From Nereocystis luetkeana (lineage: Eukaryota > Sar > Phaeophyceae > Laminariales > Laminariaceae), in NCBI GenBank assembly GCA_031213475.1, contig JARUPZ010000016.1, forward strand, positions 4,531,491 to 4,595,490: a stretch of DNA of 64,000 bases, given 5' to 3'. This document shows positions 1 through 12,300 of the stretch, piece by piece; position 1 is the stretch's first letter; every line of letters starts with the position of its first letter. The translations under genes were made by a program, and so were the position numbers. The notes under the pieces were generated by a model. That model had not been told where the DNA came from. It searched no databases and saw only the letters and a list, made by a program, of their open reading frames with translations.

Positions 1-950
1 AAGGAAACAGGAAACTCGTAAAACACTTGGAAATAGTACTGATGACAGCAGCTAAAAAAATCCTGAGATGCTCAAGTACGACTAGTAATACAGTATTACG
101 TGCAGAACTGGGAATGCACCCACTCAAGACAAATGGAGATACGAGAAAGTTGAAATGGCGGTATAAAGTGAGGAACATGCCAAAAAATATGTTGCCAGCC
201 ATAGTTGATAGAGCTGTATGGGAGAAAGTAACAAAAGGGCGAGCTGGGACAAGGTGGGATAGCGTACATTAGTTGAGAAAGTTTGGAAGGATGTAGGGGG
301 AAACCAAGAAGGAGTGATGTCCGCCGGGAAGTTTGGGAGGTACAAGGCAAAAGTAGAGGAAATACCAGAAAGAGGGGAAAGGCTAGCGCTAAGAAACAAG
401 GTGGGATCGGAAAAACACCTTGATATATACGGGGGATTGAGGGACGGAATAGGAATGAACACATATTTGCACGGCCCAAGGGACTTCGCGAAACCGCTGA
501 AACTGCGCTTGCGTGTAGGTGACCTGGACCTGCCAGAAAGAAGAAAGAGGTATACCAGTAGCCGGGAGGAGGAGGAGGAAATAGATGCACAGATGTGCCC
601 GTGGGGCAAAGCAATAGAGAGTACAACTCACATAGTAGGAGAATGTGAAATATACAAGGAGGAACGAGAAGAGATGAGAGAAATAGACGAATGCGACATG
701 GAGGAGTTTGATACACTGAACAGCAGCGAGGTAACGATCGCTATCCTAGGAGATAGATGGTGGCCACAGGCGGCCGAACAGGAAGGGGATCATATTAGCA
801 AAAAAAAAAAAAAAAAAACGTATTAGATGGAAACAACGTAATGCGCGTCCAATTGTTGGAGGTGTCTCTAGTAGGAGTAGGAACGGTGCTCCGTCTCGAA
901 AGGGATGCGTGGTCAATGGTCAAACGACTATGGCAAAAAACAAATGAGTA
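1..950 (+). pseudogene. 3' end of a LINE-type non-LTR retrotransposon, C-terminal part of the RT polyprotein, decayed
   Basis: The plus strand encodes the C-terminal tail of a non-LTR retrotransposon polyprotein. It has Lys/Arg/Glu-rich text with patches such as LPERRKRYTSSREEEE and a terminal Cys-His knuckle-like stretch (CPWGKAIESTTHIVGEC), where Trp stands at a place I would expect Cys. The reading frame is broken at least twice: near 268, and in an A tract at about 800-817. The final segment then reads to a TGA at 945-947. Immediately after the stop comes GAGTAC-like sequence and a C tract. The same last ~60 bases recur at least nine times in this window as short 5'-truncated copies, which is what LINE insertion produces. 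The 5' part lies beyond the left edge. LINE identity is confident; the clade is not assigned. Confidence 0.75.
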
Positions 951-1053
951 CGCCCCCCGCCCCCCCCCCCGCCCCCTACTCTCCTTCTCCAACCCGCCCC
1001 ACCCGCCTCCTCTCGATCTCTATCTGCTTACCCCCCCCCCCCCGCCCCTTGTT

Positions 1054-1115
1054 CCGGCTCGAAAGGGATGCGTGGTCAATGGTCAAATGACTAAGGCAAG
1101 CAACAAATGAGTACA
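1054..1115 (+). mobile_element. 5'-truncated LINE 3' end
   Basis: Repeats the last ~60 bases of the element at 1-950 (GGGATGCGTGGTCAATGGTC core) and ends in ATGAGTACA followed by a C tract. It is preceded directly by C-rich sequence. Confidence 0.75.
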
Positions 1116-1149
1116 CCCCCCCCCCCCCGGGCCCCTACACCGATCTGTG

Positions 1150-1690
1150 TACTATATATAGGGTCGGTTGGCGTCGGTTGGCAACGGCGCTACAAAATAT
1201 GCCGTTCACTACATGAGCTGGACAAACAGGGTACCGTTTTTTTCGTTTTTTTTGTGCTCGGCCACAGCTGGCGATCGAGTTAGATACATTTTGTGTGAGG
1301 TGGAGAACCTTTAGCCCGCACAAAGGGAATGGTCGTATCAGGTTGTGTTTATGGTAAGACACCTACGAGGCAGTTGTATAGTACCCCCATTGCTGTCTCT
1401 GGGAGAGGTCACTTCGGAGACTATATCAACTGCTTGACGCTGCCATCTACATATGCAAGCCCGCCTTGCAAGCGGTCTACATACGCAAGTCAACCTCGCA
1501 AGCGAGTCTTCGTAGAATGCAGCAAACCCATGATGCGACTCGCCGAACACTTCAAAGCGCTTCGCGCTTGGTGCAAGCAACGTCTGCCTGAACGGTGAAT
1601 ACCCGACGTGAACCGCTCCGGCTCTGTATACAGGGATGCGAGGGTCTAAGGTCATACGACTACGGCGACGCATGATACCGAGTACACCCC
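1150..1690 (+). repeat. SINE-like family A, near full length
   Basis: A ~530-base dispersed repeat. It starts near TATATAGGGTCGGTTGG, has a T-rich stretch after GGGTACCG, a conserved 3' half (CGCTTGGTGCAAGCAA, then GGGATGCGAGGGTCTA) and ends in GAGTACA plus a C tract. It encodes no convincing protein. This copy is more diverged than the others and carries a short internal duplication (GCAAG...CGG at about 1456-1515). Confidence 0.7.
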
Positions 1691-1699
1691 TCCCCCTTA

Positions 1700-1765
1700 C
1701 GCTCCGTCTCGAAAGGGATGTGTGCTCAATGATCGAATGACTAAGGCAAAGCAACAAAGGAGTAA
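1700..1765 (+). mobile_element. 5'-truncated LINE 3' end
   Basis: Same 3' terminal block as at 1054-1115, ending GGAGTAAC plus a C tract. It directly follows the C tract of the family A copy at 1150-1690, so two insertions are stacked head to tail. Confidence 0.7.
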
Positions 1766-1803
1766 CCCCCCCCTACGACCCCCCCCTCCCTTCCTCCCCG
1801 ACG

Positions 1804-1930
1804 CTTCGCGCTTGGTGCAAGCCATGTCTGCCTGGTCAGTGAAAAGCCGACGTGCTCCGTCCCGGCATTGTAGGGATGCGAGGGTCTATGGTCATACGAC
1901 TGCGGCCATGCATGAGATAGAGTGCACCCC
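1804..1930 (+). repeat. SINE-like family A, 3' half only
   Basis: Begins at CTTCGCGCTTGGTGCAAG and ends at GAGTGCAC plus a C tract; the 5' half is missing. It lies downstream of the last SEC23-like exon seen in this window. Confidence 0.7.
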
Positions 1931-2016
1931 CCTCCCCACCCCCCCAGTCCTCTCCACTCCCACCAACCCGCTCTCACCCAACAACAAAAGCGTCAACTCG
2001 TACGCTATATACGTAC

Positions 2017-5000
2017 CTCCTCCGCTTCTTCCCCATTGCTGCCCTCGCTCGACCAACCCGCTCGCTTTCGAGCCGTCGCCGCCGCCGCCACCACCGCCGC
2101 CGATCGCTTAGGAGGACCACCAAAATACAGGGCGAGCGAAGTTCTTGGGTCGACTCTTCCGGTCACGAGCCGGTGGTGGGTTTGACCTAGCCCGCTGCTG
2201 CTGCTGCTGCTGCTGCCCCCGCCGTTGCTGCTCCCGCTGCCGCTGCTGCTGCTGCTGCTGTTTTTTGGGGGGACGGGGAGGTGAGGGTGAAGGGGGGGGG
2301 GTGGGGTACTCATTATCATGCATGGCCGTAGTCGTATGACCGTACACCCTCGCATCCCTGCAATGCCGGGACGGAGCACGTCCGGTTTTCACCGACCAGG
2401 CATAAACATTGCTTCCACCAAGCGCGAAGCGCCGTGGGGTGTTGGGCAAGTCGCATGAAGGGTGATCTGCATCCTACTAAGAACCGCTTTTGAGCGCGGA
2501 TTTTCTTGCATATGGATGACAGCGTCAATGATTAGATTTAGTTTCTGGTGTGGCCACTTCCAGAGACAGCAATGGGAGTACTATGTAACTGCCTCGTGGG
2601 TGCCTGACCGTGAACACTATCGTCATACGACCATTCCCCTTGTGCGTAGTAATGTTTCTTCACCTCGCACAAACGATCTGACACGACAACCAGCTGTGAC
2701 CGACCGTCAAAAAAAAAAGGACAAAAAAAAACGGTACCCTGGTTGTCTCACGTATTAATAGTGAGCGGCATGTTTTACAGTGTCGTTGTCAACCGACGCC
2801 ATCCCAACCTGTATATAATAGGGTGGGGGGGCGGGGGGGCGTACGGCTTACCTTTTTCCTGCTACTGCTACTACCGCTTCTGTGACCCGAACCCGCCCCC
2901 TAAAGTTGAGCCGCACTCTTAGCCTACCCACACAGTTCATCCTTACGCCCCCTCCCCCATGGTCCACGTTACGGCTCATATTTTATGTTGCTGCTGCTAC
3001 TGTTTCTCCAGAAGACTCCGGTCGGCCAGCCTTACCGCACAGCATAGCGTTGGTTTACCCTTACGCTACGCCCCCCCTTACCGTGCGGCTCTCTCTCCCT
3101 TACGGTTCACCCTTTGCTAATGTTGTTATTGCTGCTGCGGCTGCTACTGCTGCTGGCGTTGCTTGCTCCTATTACTTATGTGATCCCAACCCGTTCCTCA
3201 ACGTCGCGCAATACGGTCTGTAGCTTACCCTTACGCCTCGCCACTACCCCCCCCCCCCTACAGCTAACTACCCCCTGCGGTTCAGATACCCTTGCAGATT
3301 ACCTTTTCTGCTGCTGCTGTTGCTGCTGAGACCCTGGTCCGCCCACTCCCGCCGTTCTAGCGGCAGCTAAGGAGGCGTTCTCCGCTTCTTTGTCGACGTC
3401 GTCGTAATCTTCGGTCGATTCGGCGGGGCCTATGACGTGCAAAAGCTCTACCCCGGAGGAAGCTCGAACGTCAATGACGCAGCCTGAAAAGGGGGGGGGG
3501 TAGATAGAGAGGGAGAGAGAGAGAGGGGGGGGGGGGGGGGGGGGGGGGGGGAGGAAAAGGGGGGGAAGAGAGAGACAAATATTTAGCGAGACACGCAGAG
3601 GCTAAGATATTTAGACGTCTAGTGGGGTATTCAGAGGCTCAGAGTTTCAAGATGTTTAGAGAGAGAGAGAGCTCGTACGAATAAAATGTACTTATACAAC
3701 CGACAGAGAGACGGGGGAAACATCACACCCGAAAGGAAAGATGAGATCAATACCTGGTAGAGAGAAGCAGCGACCTACCTGGCGAAAAAAAACAAGCTTA
3801 GATGAAGGCATCAACTCCACCCTTTCTCGGGGGCTGCTGCACCCTCGCACGACACCCACCCCCTGCCATGCACGATCGCCGCCCCCACCACCCACCCTGG
3901 GGTCGAGCTTGACTGGCGGAGCAAAGGATGTCGCCGTCGACAAGGATGGTACAACCACCGCGACAGACGAACTGAGACTGCCCCCCCCCTGTCTACAAAA
4001 ACTCTTAACCGTACCGGACCACACCATATTATACCACACTACATCTACCGCACCATACCATACCGCACCGTACCACATCACGGACTGGGAGTACCCGGTA
4101 CAACAGCGTCCTTGCGTACAGTACCAGACAACACCACGCCAGCAGTACCGTACAGTACCGTACAATACCGTACAAGATCATGCCGTGCCATAACCGTACC
4201 ATAAATACACCGTACCATACCCACATCATACGGCCGGTACACCGTATCAAACCTTGCGATAGCATACCATAACTCAACCGTACACCACCGTGCTATACCA
4301 TACCGTCAAATTCTCGTGCTCACGTCGTCGGCCAAGTCACCTCTGTTCCCTGCCCCCTGCCCTCACCCTGTCCCTGTTCCCCCCTTATTACCCCTTCCCC
4401 CCCTCTTCCCTCCCATTCCGCCCTACCCAATTCTCCCCCCCGACTCGAAAGGAATGCGCGGTCAATGGCCAAATGACTTAACCCCTTTTAGCACCGCAGT
4501 CCCATTTTGGGGACAAACCACTCAAATTCTAAGTAATTTGTCCCCAAATCGGGACTGCGGTCCTAAAAGGGTTAAGGCAACCCACAAATGGGTACGCACC
4601 CCTCCCCTATTACATACCAGGTACCTGGTATTTATAGTTTGGGTTGGCATCGGTTGGCTTCGACGCTGTTAAACACGCCTCTCACTGCATGAGCTAGACA
4701 GCCAGGGTACCGTTTTTTTTTGTTTTTTTTTTGTCGGTTACCACCGCTGGCGGTCGAGTTAGATCATTTTTTGTGCGGAGAGAACATTTACTCCGCACGA
4801 GGGGGATGATCGTATCACGTAGTGTGTATATGGCCAGGTACCCACGAGGCAGTTACATAAGAAACACCAGAAATTAATTCAATTGATTGATGCTGATCCA
4901 TATGCAAGAAAGTCTCCCTCTAAAGCGGTTCTTGGTAGGATGCAGCTCACCCTTCATCCGACTCGCCGGACACCTCACGGTGCTTCGCGCTTGGTGCAAG

Positions 5001-6363
5001 CAATGTCTGCCTGGTCGGTGAAAACCCGACGTGATCCGTCCCGGCATTTGTAGGGATGCGAGGGTCTACGGTCATACGACTACGGCCATGCATGAGATCG
5101 AGTACATCTCTCCTATCGAGTACACCCCCTCCCTCCCATCCCCGATGACCCTCCCCCTCCCCTCTCCCCCCTCCCCTCACCGTGCAAGCCATCGCCGTCG
5201 CTCATGGCCTGCTCTACGATGCTCTTGGCGAGGTTGCCAGCGAACTCCTCGGCGAAGGACGGCTGAATCACGACATACCCGCTGGTTGGCCCGACCAGCC
5301 CCTGGAGAGCGGCGGCGCCAAGCCCCTCGCTCCCCCCGCAAAACACGTCCACACCGGTTCCCTTCAAGTTCAGGATGGGGGTTGGGGGGGGGGGGGGGGG
5401 GGGGGGGGGGAGAGGGGTGTACTCATGTCATGCACGGCCGCACAGGAATCGCGTTCCGATAGACGGGGGGAAGGGGGGGAGAAGAACCGCCGCCACGCCA
5501 GCTCACGCCAGCTCACGCCAGCTCACGCCAGCTCACGCCAGCTCACGCCAGCTCACGCCAGCTTACGCCACAACAGCTAGCTGAAGCTTGTGGATCAGCT
5601 CAGTCATTTTCGGGCCGTTGTTTTTTGCAGGCAGAGACTGAGATAGAGGCAGAAACACAGGAAAGAGACACAAGACACCAGGCGCAAACCGTGGACGCCT
5701 TCCCCCCCAAACCACGGCAACCCTCCCGCTACATCCACCCCCTTCTCCGATCCATCACTTCCCCTCCACGCCCTCCACTCCCACAACTCATGGACCGCCA
5801 CCTACAACCCACCCCTACAAAATCATGGATACACCTCCCTTCCCCCCCCCTCCCCCCCCCTGACGTCCGGCACCTCTCCCCTATAAAAAAAAAACGTGGT
5901 CACCTCGCTATATCCCTCCCACACTCACCCGCCGATTTCCACACATGATGGACTCATCCTCACCTCCGAACCCCCCCCCCCCCCGTCACCTCTACCGCCT
6001 GCCCCTCCATCCCCTCCACACACCCCACCCCCCTCCACACACCACCCCTACCCCTACCCCCCCCGCCCGCCCGCACTCCTACCTGAAGGAGAGCCCTTAC
6101 TCCCAAGTCCTCGAAGTAATCCGTCGCCGCCGCCAGGGCTTCCGGGTCAACCTCTGCCGAAGCAGCCCCGGGGACGCACGGCGCGACGGCCCCGGGGCCG
6201 AAGTTGGGGCAGCCCCCCAGGCAGACCAGGAGGCGCGAGCTGGGGCGGTCCGCGGTGCGTGCGAGCCTGAAGGTGAGGAGGCGGGGTAGTGGGGGGGGGG
6301 GGCTCATGTCATGCATGGCCATTTATCGTATGACCATAGACCCCCCTACAATGCCGGGAGGGT

Positions 6364-6397
<34 letters not shown>

Positions 6398-9300
6398 GGG
6401 GACTTGGGACACCGCCGAGGCTGTTGGTTGGGGAAGCGCGGGATGAGAGGAGGGGCGATGGGACGAGGGTGCCAGTGTCCGAAAAATATTGTCCGCAAAA
6501 AATATCCCCCCCCCCCCCACCCCACCCCCCTATTTTATATAGGTTGGGTTAGCAATGGTTGGCAACGACACTATAGAACATGCCGCTCACTACGTGAGCT
6601 AGACAACCAGGGTACCGTTTTTTTTTTGTTTTTTTTTTGCGGTTGCCCACAGCTGGTTGTCGAGTTAGATCATTTGTGCGAGGCAAATAACCTTTGCTTC
6701 GCACATCCCCCCCCCCCTACCCCACCCCCCTATTTTATATAGGTTGGGTTAGCGTCGGTTGGAAACGACACTGTAGAACATGCCGCTCACTACGTGAGCT
6801 AGACAACCAGGGTACCGTTTTTTTTTTTTCTTTTCTTTTGCGGTTGCCCACAGCTGGTTGTCGAGTTAGATCATTAGTGCGAGGCGAATAACCTTTGCTT
6901 CGCACAAGTGGGAATGATCGTATCACGTACCTGGTAGTGTTCAAGGTAAGGCACCCAAGAGGTAGTTACATAGTGCTCCCATTGCTGTCTCTGGAAGGGC
7001 CTACACCGGAGATTAAATCAACTCATTGAAGCTGTCGTCCATATGCAAGTCCGCCTCAAAAGCGGTTCTTAGTAGGATGCAGCTCACCCTTCATGCGACT
7101 CGCCAGACACCTCACGGCGCTTCGCGCTTGGTGCAAGCAATGTCTGCCTGGTCGGTGAAAACCCGACATGCTCCGTCCCGGCATTGTAGGGATGCGAGGG
7201 TCTATGGTCATAGCACTACGGCCATGCATGAGAACGAGTACATCTCTCCTATCGAGTACACCCCCCTCCCTACCACCATCTGGTCGGTGAAATCCCGACG
7301 TGCTTCGTCCCGGCATTGTAGGGATGCGAGGGTGTATGGTCATTCGACTACGGCCATGGATGAAATGAGCACCCCCACACCCCTCCAACACCTCCCACCC
7401 ACCCCTTACCATCGCATGGCTTACGAGAGATACGTAGATGTAGGATGTTTCCTAAGTTGAGGAGCCCCGCCCCTACCGCACTGTATAGGTATTATATCGC
7501 ACTGTAGATGCATACTACCGCACTGTATAGGCCTGCTACCGCGCTGTATAGTGCCTGTTACCGCACTGTAAAGGCATGTTACCGCACTGTAGAGGCATGC
7601 TACCGCACTGCGGAGGCATGCTACCGCACTGTAGAGGCATGCTAACGCACTGCAGAGGCATGATACCGCACTGTAGAGGCATGCTACCGCACTGCAGAGG
7701 CGTGCTACCGCACTGTAGATGTGTATTAATGCACTACAGAGGCATGCTACAGCACTGTAGAGGCATTGTGCCGCACTGTAGAGGCATACTACCGCACTGT
7801 AGAGGCATGCTACCGCACTGTAGAGTGCATACTACCGCACTGTAGAAGCATGCTACCGCACTGTAGAGGCATAGCTCTGCTTACGCACCTTAGGGCGACC
7901 TCTACCGCGGCTCCGAGACAGCGCCTGCGACGGTGAGCCGGCACCGGCACCCGCCTCGCGCCCCATGCCCTCCGACGCCCCCCCCCCCTTCCTCCCCGCC
8001 CCCCCCCCCCTCTTCCACCACCGCCGCCGCCGCCACCCGACCCCCTTTGTCCTTGGCCCTCTCTTTGCCCTCGTAAGAGTCCGAGAGTCTGAATCAAAAC
8101 AGGGCGGGATAGGCAAGGGGGAAGGGGGGGGGGGCACCGCGTGGATGCTGTTGTGGATGCGTGATGGAGGGAAGGGGCACACGCTCCGAAAACTTCTAAA
8201 AACCCATCCCGCCTCACTCACGTACCGTGCACAGCGCCTTCCTGCCGGCGCCGATGGGCAAGAAGCGGTGATTCTCCCCCTTAGTAAGGCACCCTCCGCA
8301 CAGTCCCCGTTCCCCCCATCACACGCCTTGAGAAAACCCATCCCGCCCATCCCATTCACCGTGCACACCGCTTCCTTGCCGGTGCGAACGGGAAGAAAGT
8401 GGTTATTCTCCCCCCTTTAGACCCCCCCCCCCCGCCCCCCCGACCCCTCCCCTCCCCAACTCCCCAATCCCCTGATCACACGCCTTGAAAAAAACACAAA
8501 AAACCCATTACGTTTTATCCCACATACCGTCTACAGAGCCTTCCTGCCTGCGCGAACGGGTAAAACATTATCCTTCCCCCCCTCAAGAACCCCCCCCCCC
8601 CCCCCCCCCCCCCCCGCTTCGCGCTTGGTGCAAGCAATGTTCGCCTGGTCGGTGAAAACCCGGCATGCTCCGTCCCGGCATTGTAGGGATGCGAGGGTCT
8701 ATGGTCATACGACTACGGCCATGCATGAGATCGAGTACATATCTCCTATCGAGTACACACCCCCCCTCCCCCCCCCCCCCCCCCCGCCCTCCCCGCGAGT
8801 TTACCCCCCCTCACACCCCCTATCACACGCAATGGAAAAAACTAACAAACCCTTCGTTTTGTCCCACGTACCGTGCACAGCGCCTCCCTGCCTGCGCGAA
8901 CGGGCAAAAAGTGATCCTTCTCCCCCTCCATAAGGCGGCTGTCCACTTCCTACGTTCGAAAATGACAACAAAAACGGGAGAAAAAAAAACACCCGCGACG
9001 GGATGGCACGGCCGCCGACAAACAAACCGAAACGAAATTTAACGATACGAAACGAATCGAAATTAGATGTCCGTCCGAAGCGGGAGGGAGTTAGGGAGGC
9101 GTTGACGCAGAGGGGGGGGGGGGGGGGAGTGGTGATCGGGACTCGGACTGGGACTGGGACAAGGGTTGGGTCGGAGCTGGAGTTGGGGTCGGGGGGGGTC
9201 AGCGATGCTGTGGGCCTGATGCACAGTGTTGGCGACTCAGGCGTCACCGCCGATGTGTTAGCAAAATGGCACCCGCTGTTGGTTTTGGTAGCGGCGGCGG

Positions 9301-12300
9301 CAGTGGTGATCGTGTTGGTGTTGGTGTTGGTGTCAGCGTTGGCGTTAGTGGTGCTGGTGGTGGTGGTGATGATGTTGGTGATGTCGGTGTCGGCGCCTGT
9401 CCCTGGTTCGTTGTTTCCTTGTATTTCCTCTTCGGGATGGGATGTTGGTGTCGGTGTCAACCTCGCTGGCGCAATTTTCGCCGCCAAGCTGACGATAAAA
9501 CGGACCGACACCGCTTCTGCAAGAACGGGGCATCGTGTCTCTATCTTCAACGACCAAATGTTTCAATGTTCCCCTGCTTGCCTCACCGCCTTAAACAGGC
9601 TTTCCGTATCCCAACCATTGCCTCACGAACGCCGCTGACGCCCCCCCCCCCTTCCCCCCCCCCCTCTATCCCCCGCTCAGCACAGCTCTCCCCCTCATCA
9701 ACGTTGATGACTCCTTGTCCCCCCCGCATGGCTCGAATACTTGGGACGACTCTTCCCCAACCAACAACGTTAGCCCCCCCTACCCCCCCTATCCCCCCCG
9801 CCCCCTCTCGCTCCTTGCCCGCCCCCGACCCGGCGACTAAGCACGACTCTACCCCTTATCAACGTCGTTACCCGCCCTCCCCCCCTCCCCCCTCCAAGGA
9901 TGTCTGGACGATTTAAGGCGGCTCAGTTATTCTCAACGCCGTGTAACCCCCCCCTTTCCCCCGTCCACGCGCGCAAATTATGGAACCCCCACCTTGTCGG
10001 TTAGCGCTTCCCCTCCCGGAAGCACGTCGGCCACTGCGGCGCCGGCCTTGCCGAGGCGGTAGACGCTCACTACGCCCGTGAAGACCACCAGGGATACCAG
10101 CGCCTCCGGCTCCATTGTGCTCAGCACCTGAAAAAACATATTTTTTTCTGCTCATCCTATTTATTATCTTCGCACATCTTCTTCTCTCTCTCCTTCCAAC
10201 TCGTAACTCAGATCCGGGGTCACATAGCAGGCTCTTTTACCCCCTTCCCGCTACGGTACGTGCCTTCATTTTTACCTCGTCGACTCGCGTCGAATTGTGC
10301 CTACCCACGCTGCAAGGCGCTCTCAACAATTGAACCCTTTTGATTTTGATTTTTGCAAATAAAGTCAAATGTCCGACCCACCTGGGGCTCGAACCCAGCA
10401 CTCAAAACACAATTAGGATTCGAGGTTAACCACTTGAACCACCGGGGCGACCGGCATGGAAATACCGGCGGTATACTCGTATGATAACACGATGACAAAA
10501 AGTAGGCACAAAAAGGTCTACCAGTACCATGTCAATAAATGAAAATACGAAGAAGCAACTACTGTAACAAAACACACATATAATTGGTACGAAACAAAAA
10601 AAGAAAAGAAGCGAGAAGAAAAGGAAATAAACAAACTATCCGATTCAACCTGATCCAATCCACAATCCGATCCGATAAAATCCGACAGAGCTCGATCCGA
10701 TCCGATTCGATCCGATAAAACAAGACAGATCCGATCCGATCCGATCCGATCCGATCCGATCCGATCCGATCCGATCCGATCCGATCCCATTCGATCGAAT
10801 CCGACAAAACCCTATTCAAGCCGATCAAATCCGACCCAACCCACTAGAATCGGATGCCGATCCGCTCCAATCCGGACCAAACCACGAAAAGAGTGCCGGT
10901 ATGTAGAAATAACTCCTAATCACCTTGTCGCGCGAGCGGGCGAGGTCGGCAAATGGGTTTCCCCTCATGCTGCCATCCACCACCATCACTCAACAAAAAC
11001 AAGGCAGACAAGCAATTATCACACAGCACACTTGATCTCATCCCCATCCCATCCGATCCCGCCCCATCCGATCCGATCCGATCCGATCCGATCCGACAAA
11101 ATCCTAAATAACCCGAACCGATCCGATCAAAACCGATCCGACCCGTCCAGACCCGATCCCATTGAAGCTGTGAGCTGATCCGATCCGACCCGACCCAATT
11201 CGTGCACACCACGAAATCGACGTAAAAAAAGCACGAAAATCACCTTGTCAACCGAGCGGGCGAGGTCGGCGAGGGCGTCCTCCCTCATGTTGCCGTCCAC
11301 CACCATCACGTGGGCGGGCGCCGCGGACCCCTGGTCACGCCGACGATGGGGCCCCGTGGCGAGTCGCAGCGCCGACATGCCCGACAGGACCCCGGTGAGG
11401 TCCTGCTCGGCGTACTCCACGATCTTGCACGTCATCTCTGTCGTAAGGGTCACACCGAAAGCGTTAGGGATGTGGTGTACTATTGCGGGGGACCACAGTA
11501 AATAGGACCTACGGTGCACACAAAAACATATATATTTAGCTATTTTTACTAACAAAATTTGGTCCTGTTTACTATGGTCCGCCGTAAATATGAATCAGCA
11601 GTAAAATGCTCCCGTGAGAAGCCGTCAGGGGTGTGTTGTAATATTAAATCGACGAAGGTAAAACACTAAGAAGCCGCTATTAATAGGGTTTTGTACCATT
11701 GTAGTGATAAATAAACAGCAGTAAAATGCCCAGAAGCCGCTAGGGTCGAGTTGTACTGTATATGCCATGAATAAACAGCGGTATAATGCTACAAAACAGC
11801 ACAGTAGCTGACTGCGATACTAGAAGCAGAAAAGGGGGCAGTACTAAAATAGCAGCAGATATGTGCACTACAGCAGTAGGTATGCTGCCAGGATATATAT
11901 ACCTGGTATAATATATATATATATAGCCGGTGCCCTGCAAGTATAACGGGGTAGAGGTATTCTACCACAGAGGTTCACCCTGAATTTTCTGAGGCTCCTC
12001 ACATAGAGAGCTCCATATCCCACCCGAAAACTGACTTCAGCAAAATCACATTGCACCTCGATGAAAAATCCCATGACGGATGTATACAAGATACAATTGT
12101 TCGAAGCAATATAGGCATTCCGACGATTTTGGGCTAAGGAACCCCGTCATTCAGAAAACGCTTGAGCGGAAACGTGCTACCTCTATCGTAGAACGCGTCG
12201 GTACTGCGTAGACGTATACTCTAACTGGGTACGTACCGGTACGTACTTCGTACATATATTGCCAGAGTTTGCTGTAATTGGCACGTCTACAGCAGTGTAC

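Noticed and set aside
1338..1757. Open frames across family A copies, e.g. MSAWSVKTRHAPSRHCRDAR-type text
   Set aside because: The same peptide recurs wherever the repeat occurs, on either strand, with variable frames and stops. It is repeat sequence, not a host protein domain.
7473..7876. CRISPR-like regular repeat array
   Set aside because: The ~21-base units abut with no unique spacers, vary between copies, and lie in a eukaryotic intron. It is a minisatellite.
9454..9520. Short exon giving AVSVRFIVSLAAKIAPA as the SEC23 helix before exon 6
   Set aside because: It has a good acceptor and compatible end phase, but it lies before the FLxP exon copies in transcript order. The exon at 7889-8088 gives a better match (RCLGAAVEVAL) with correct order and phase.
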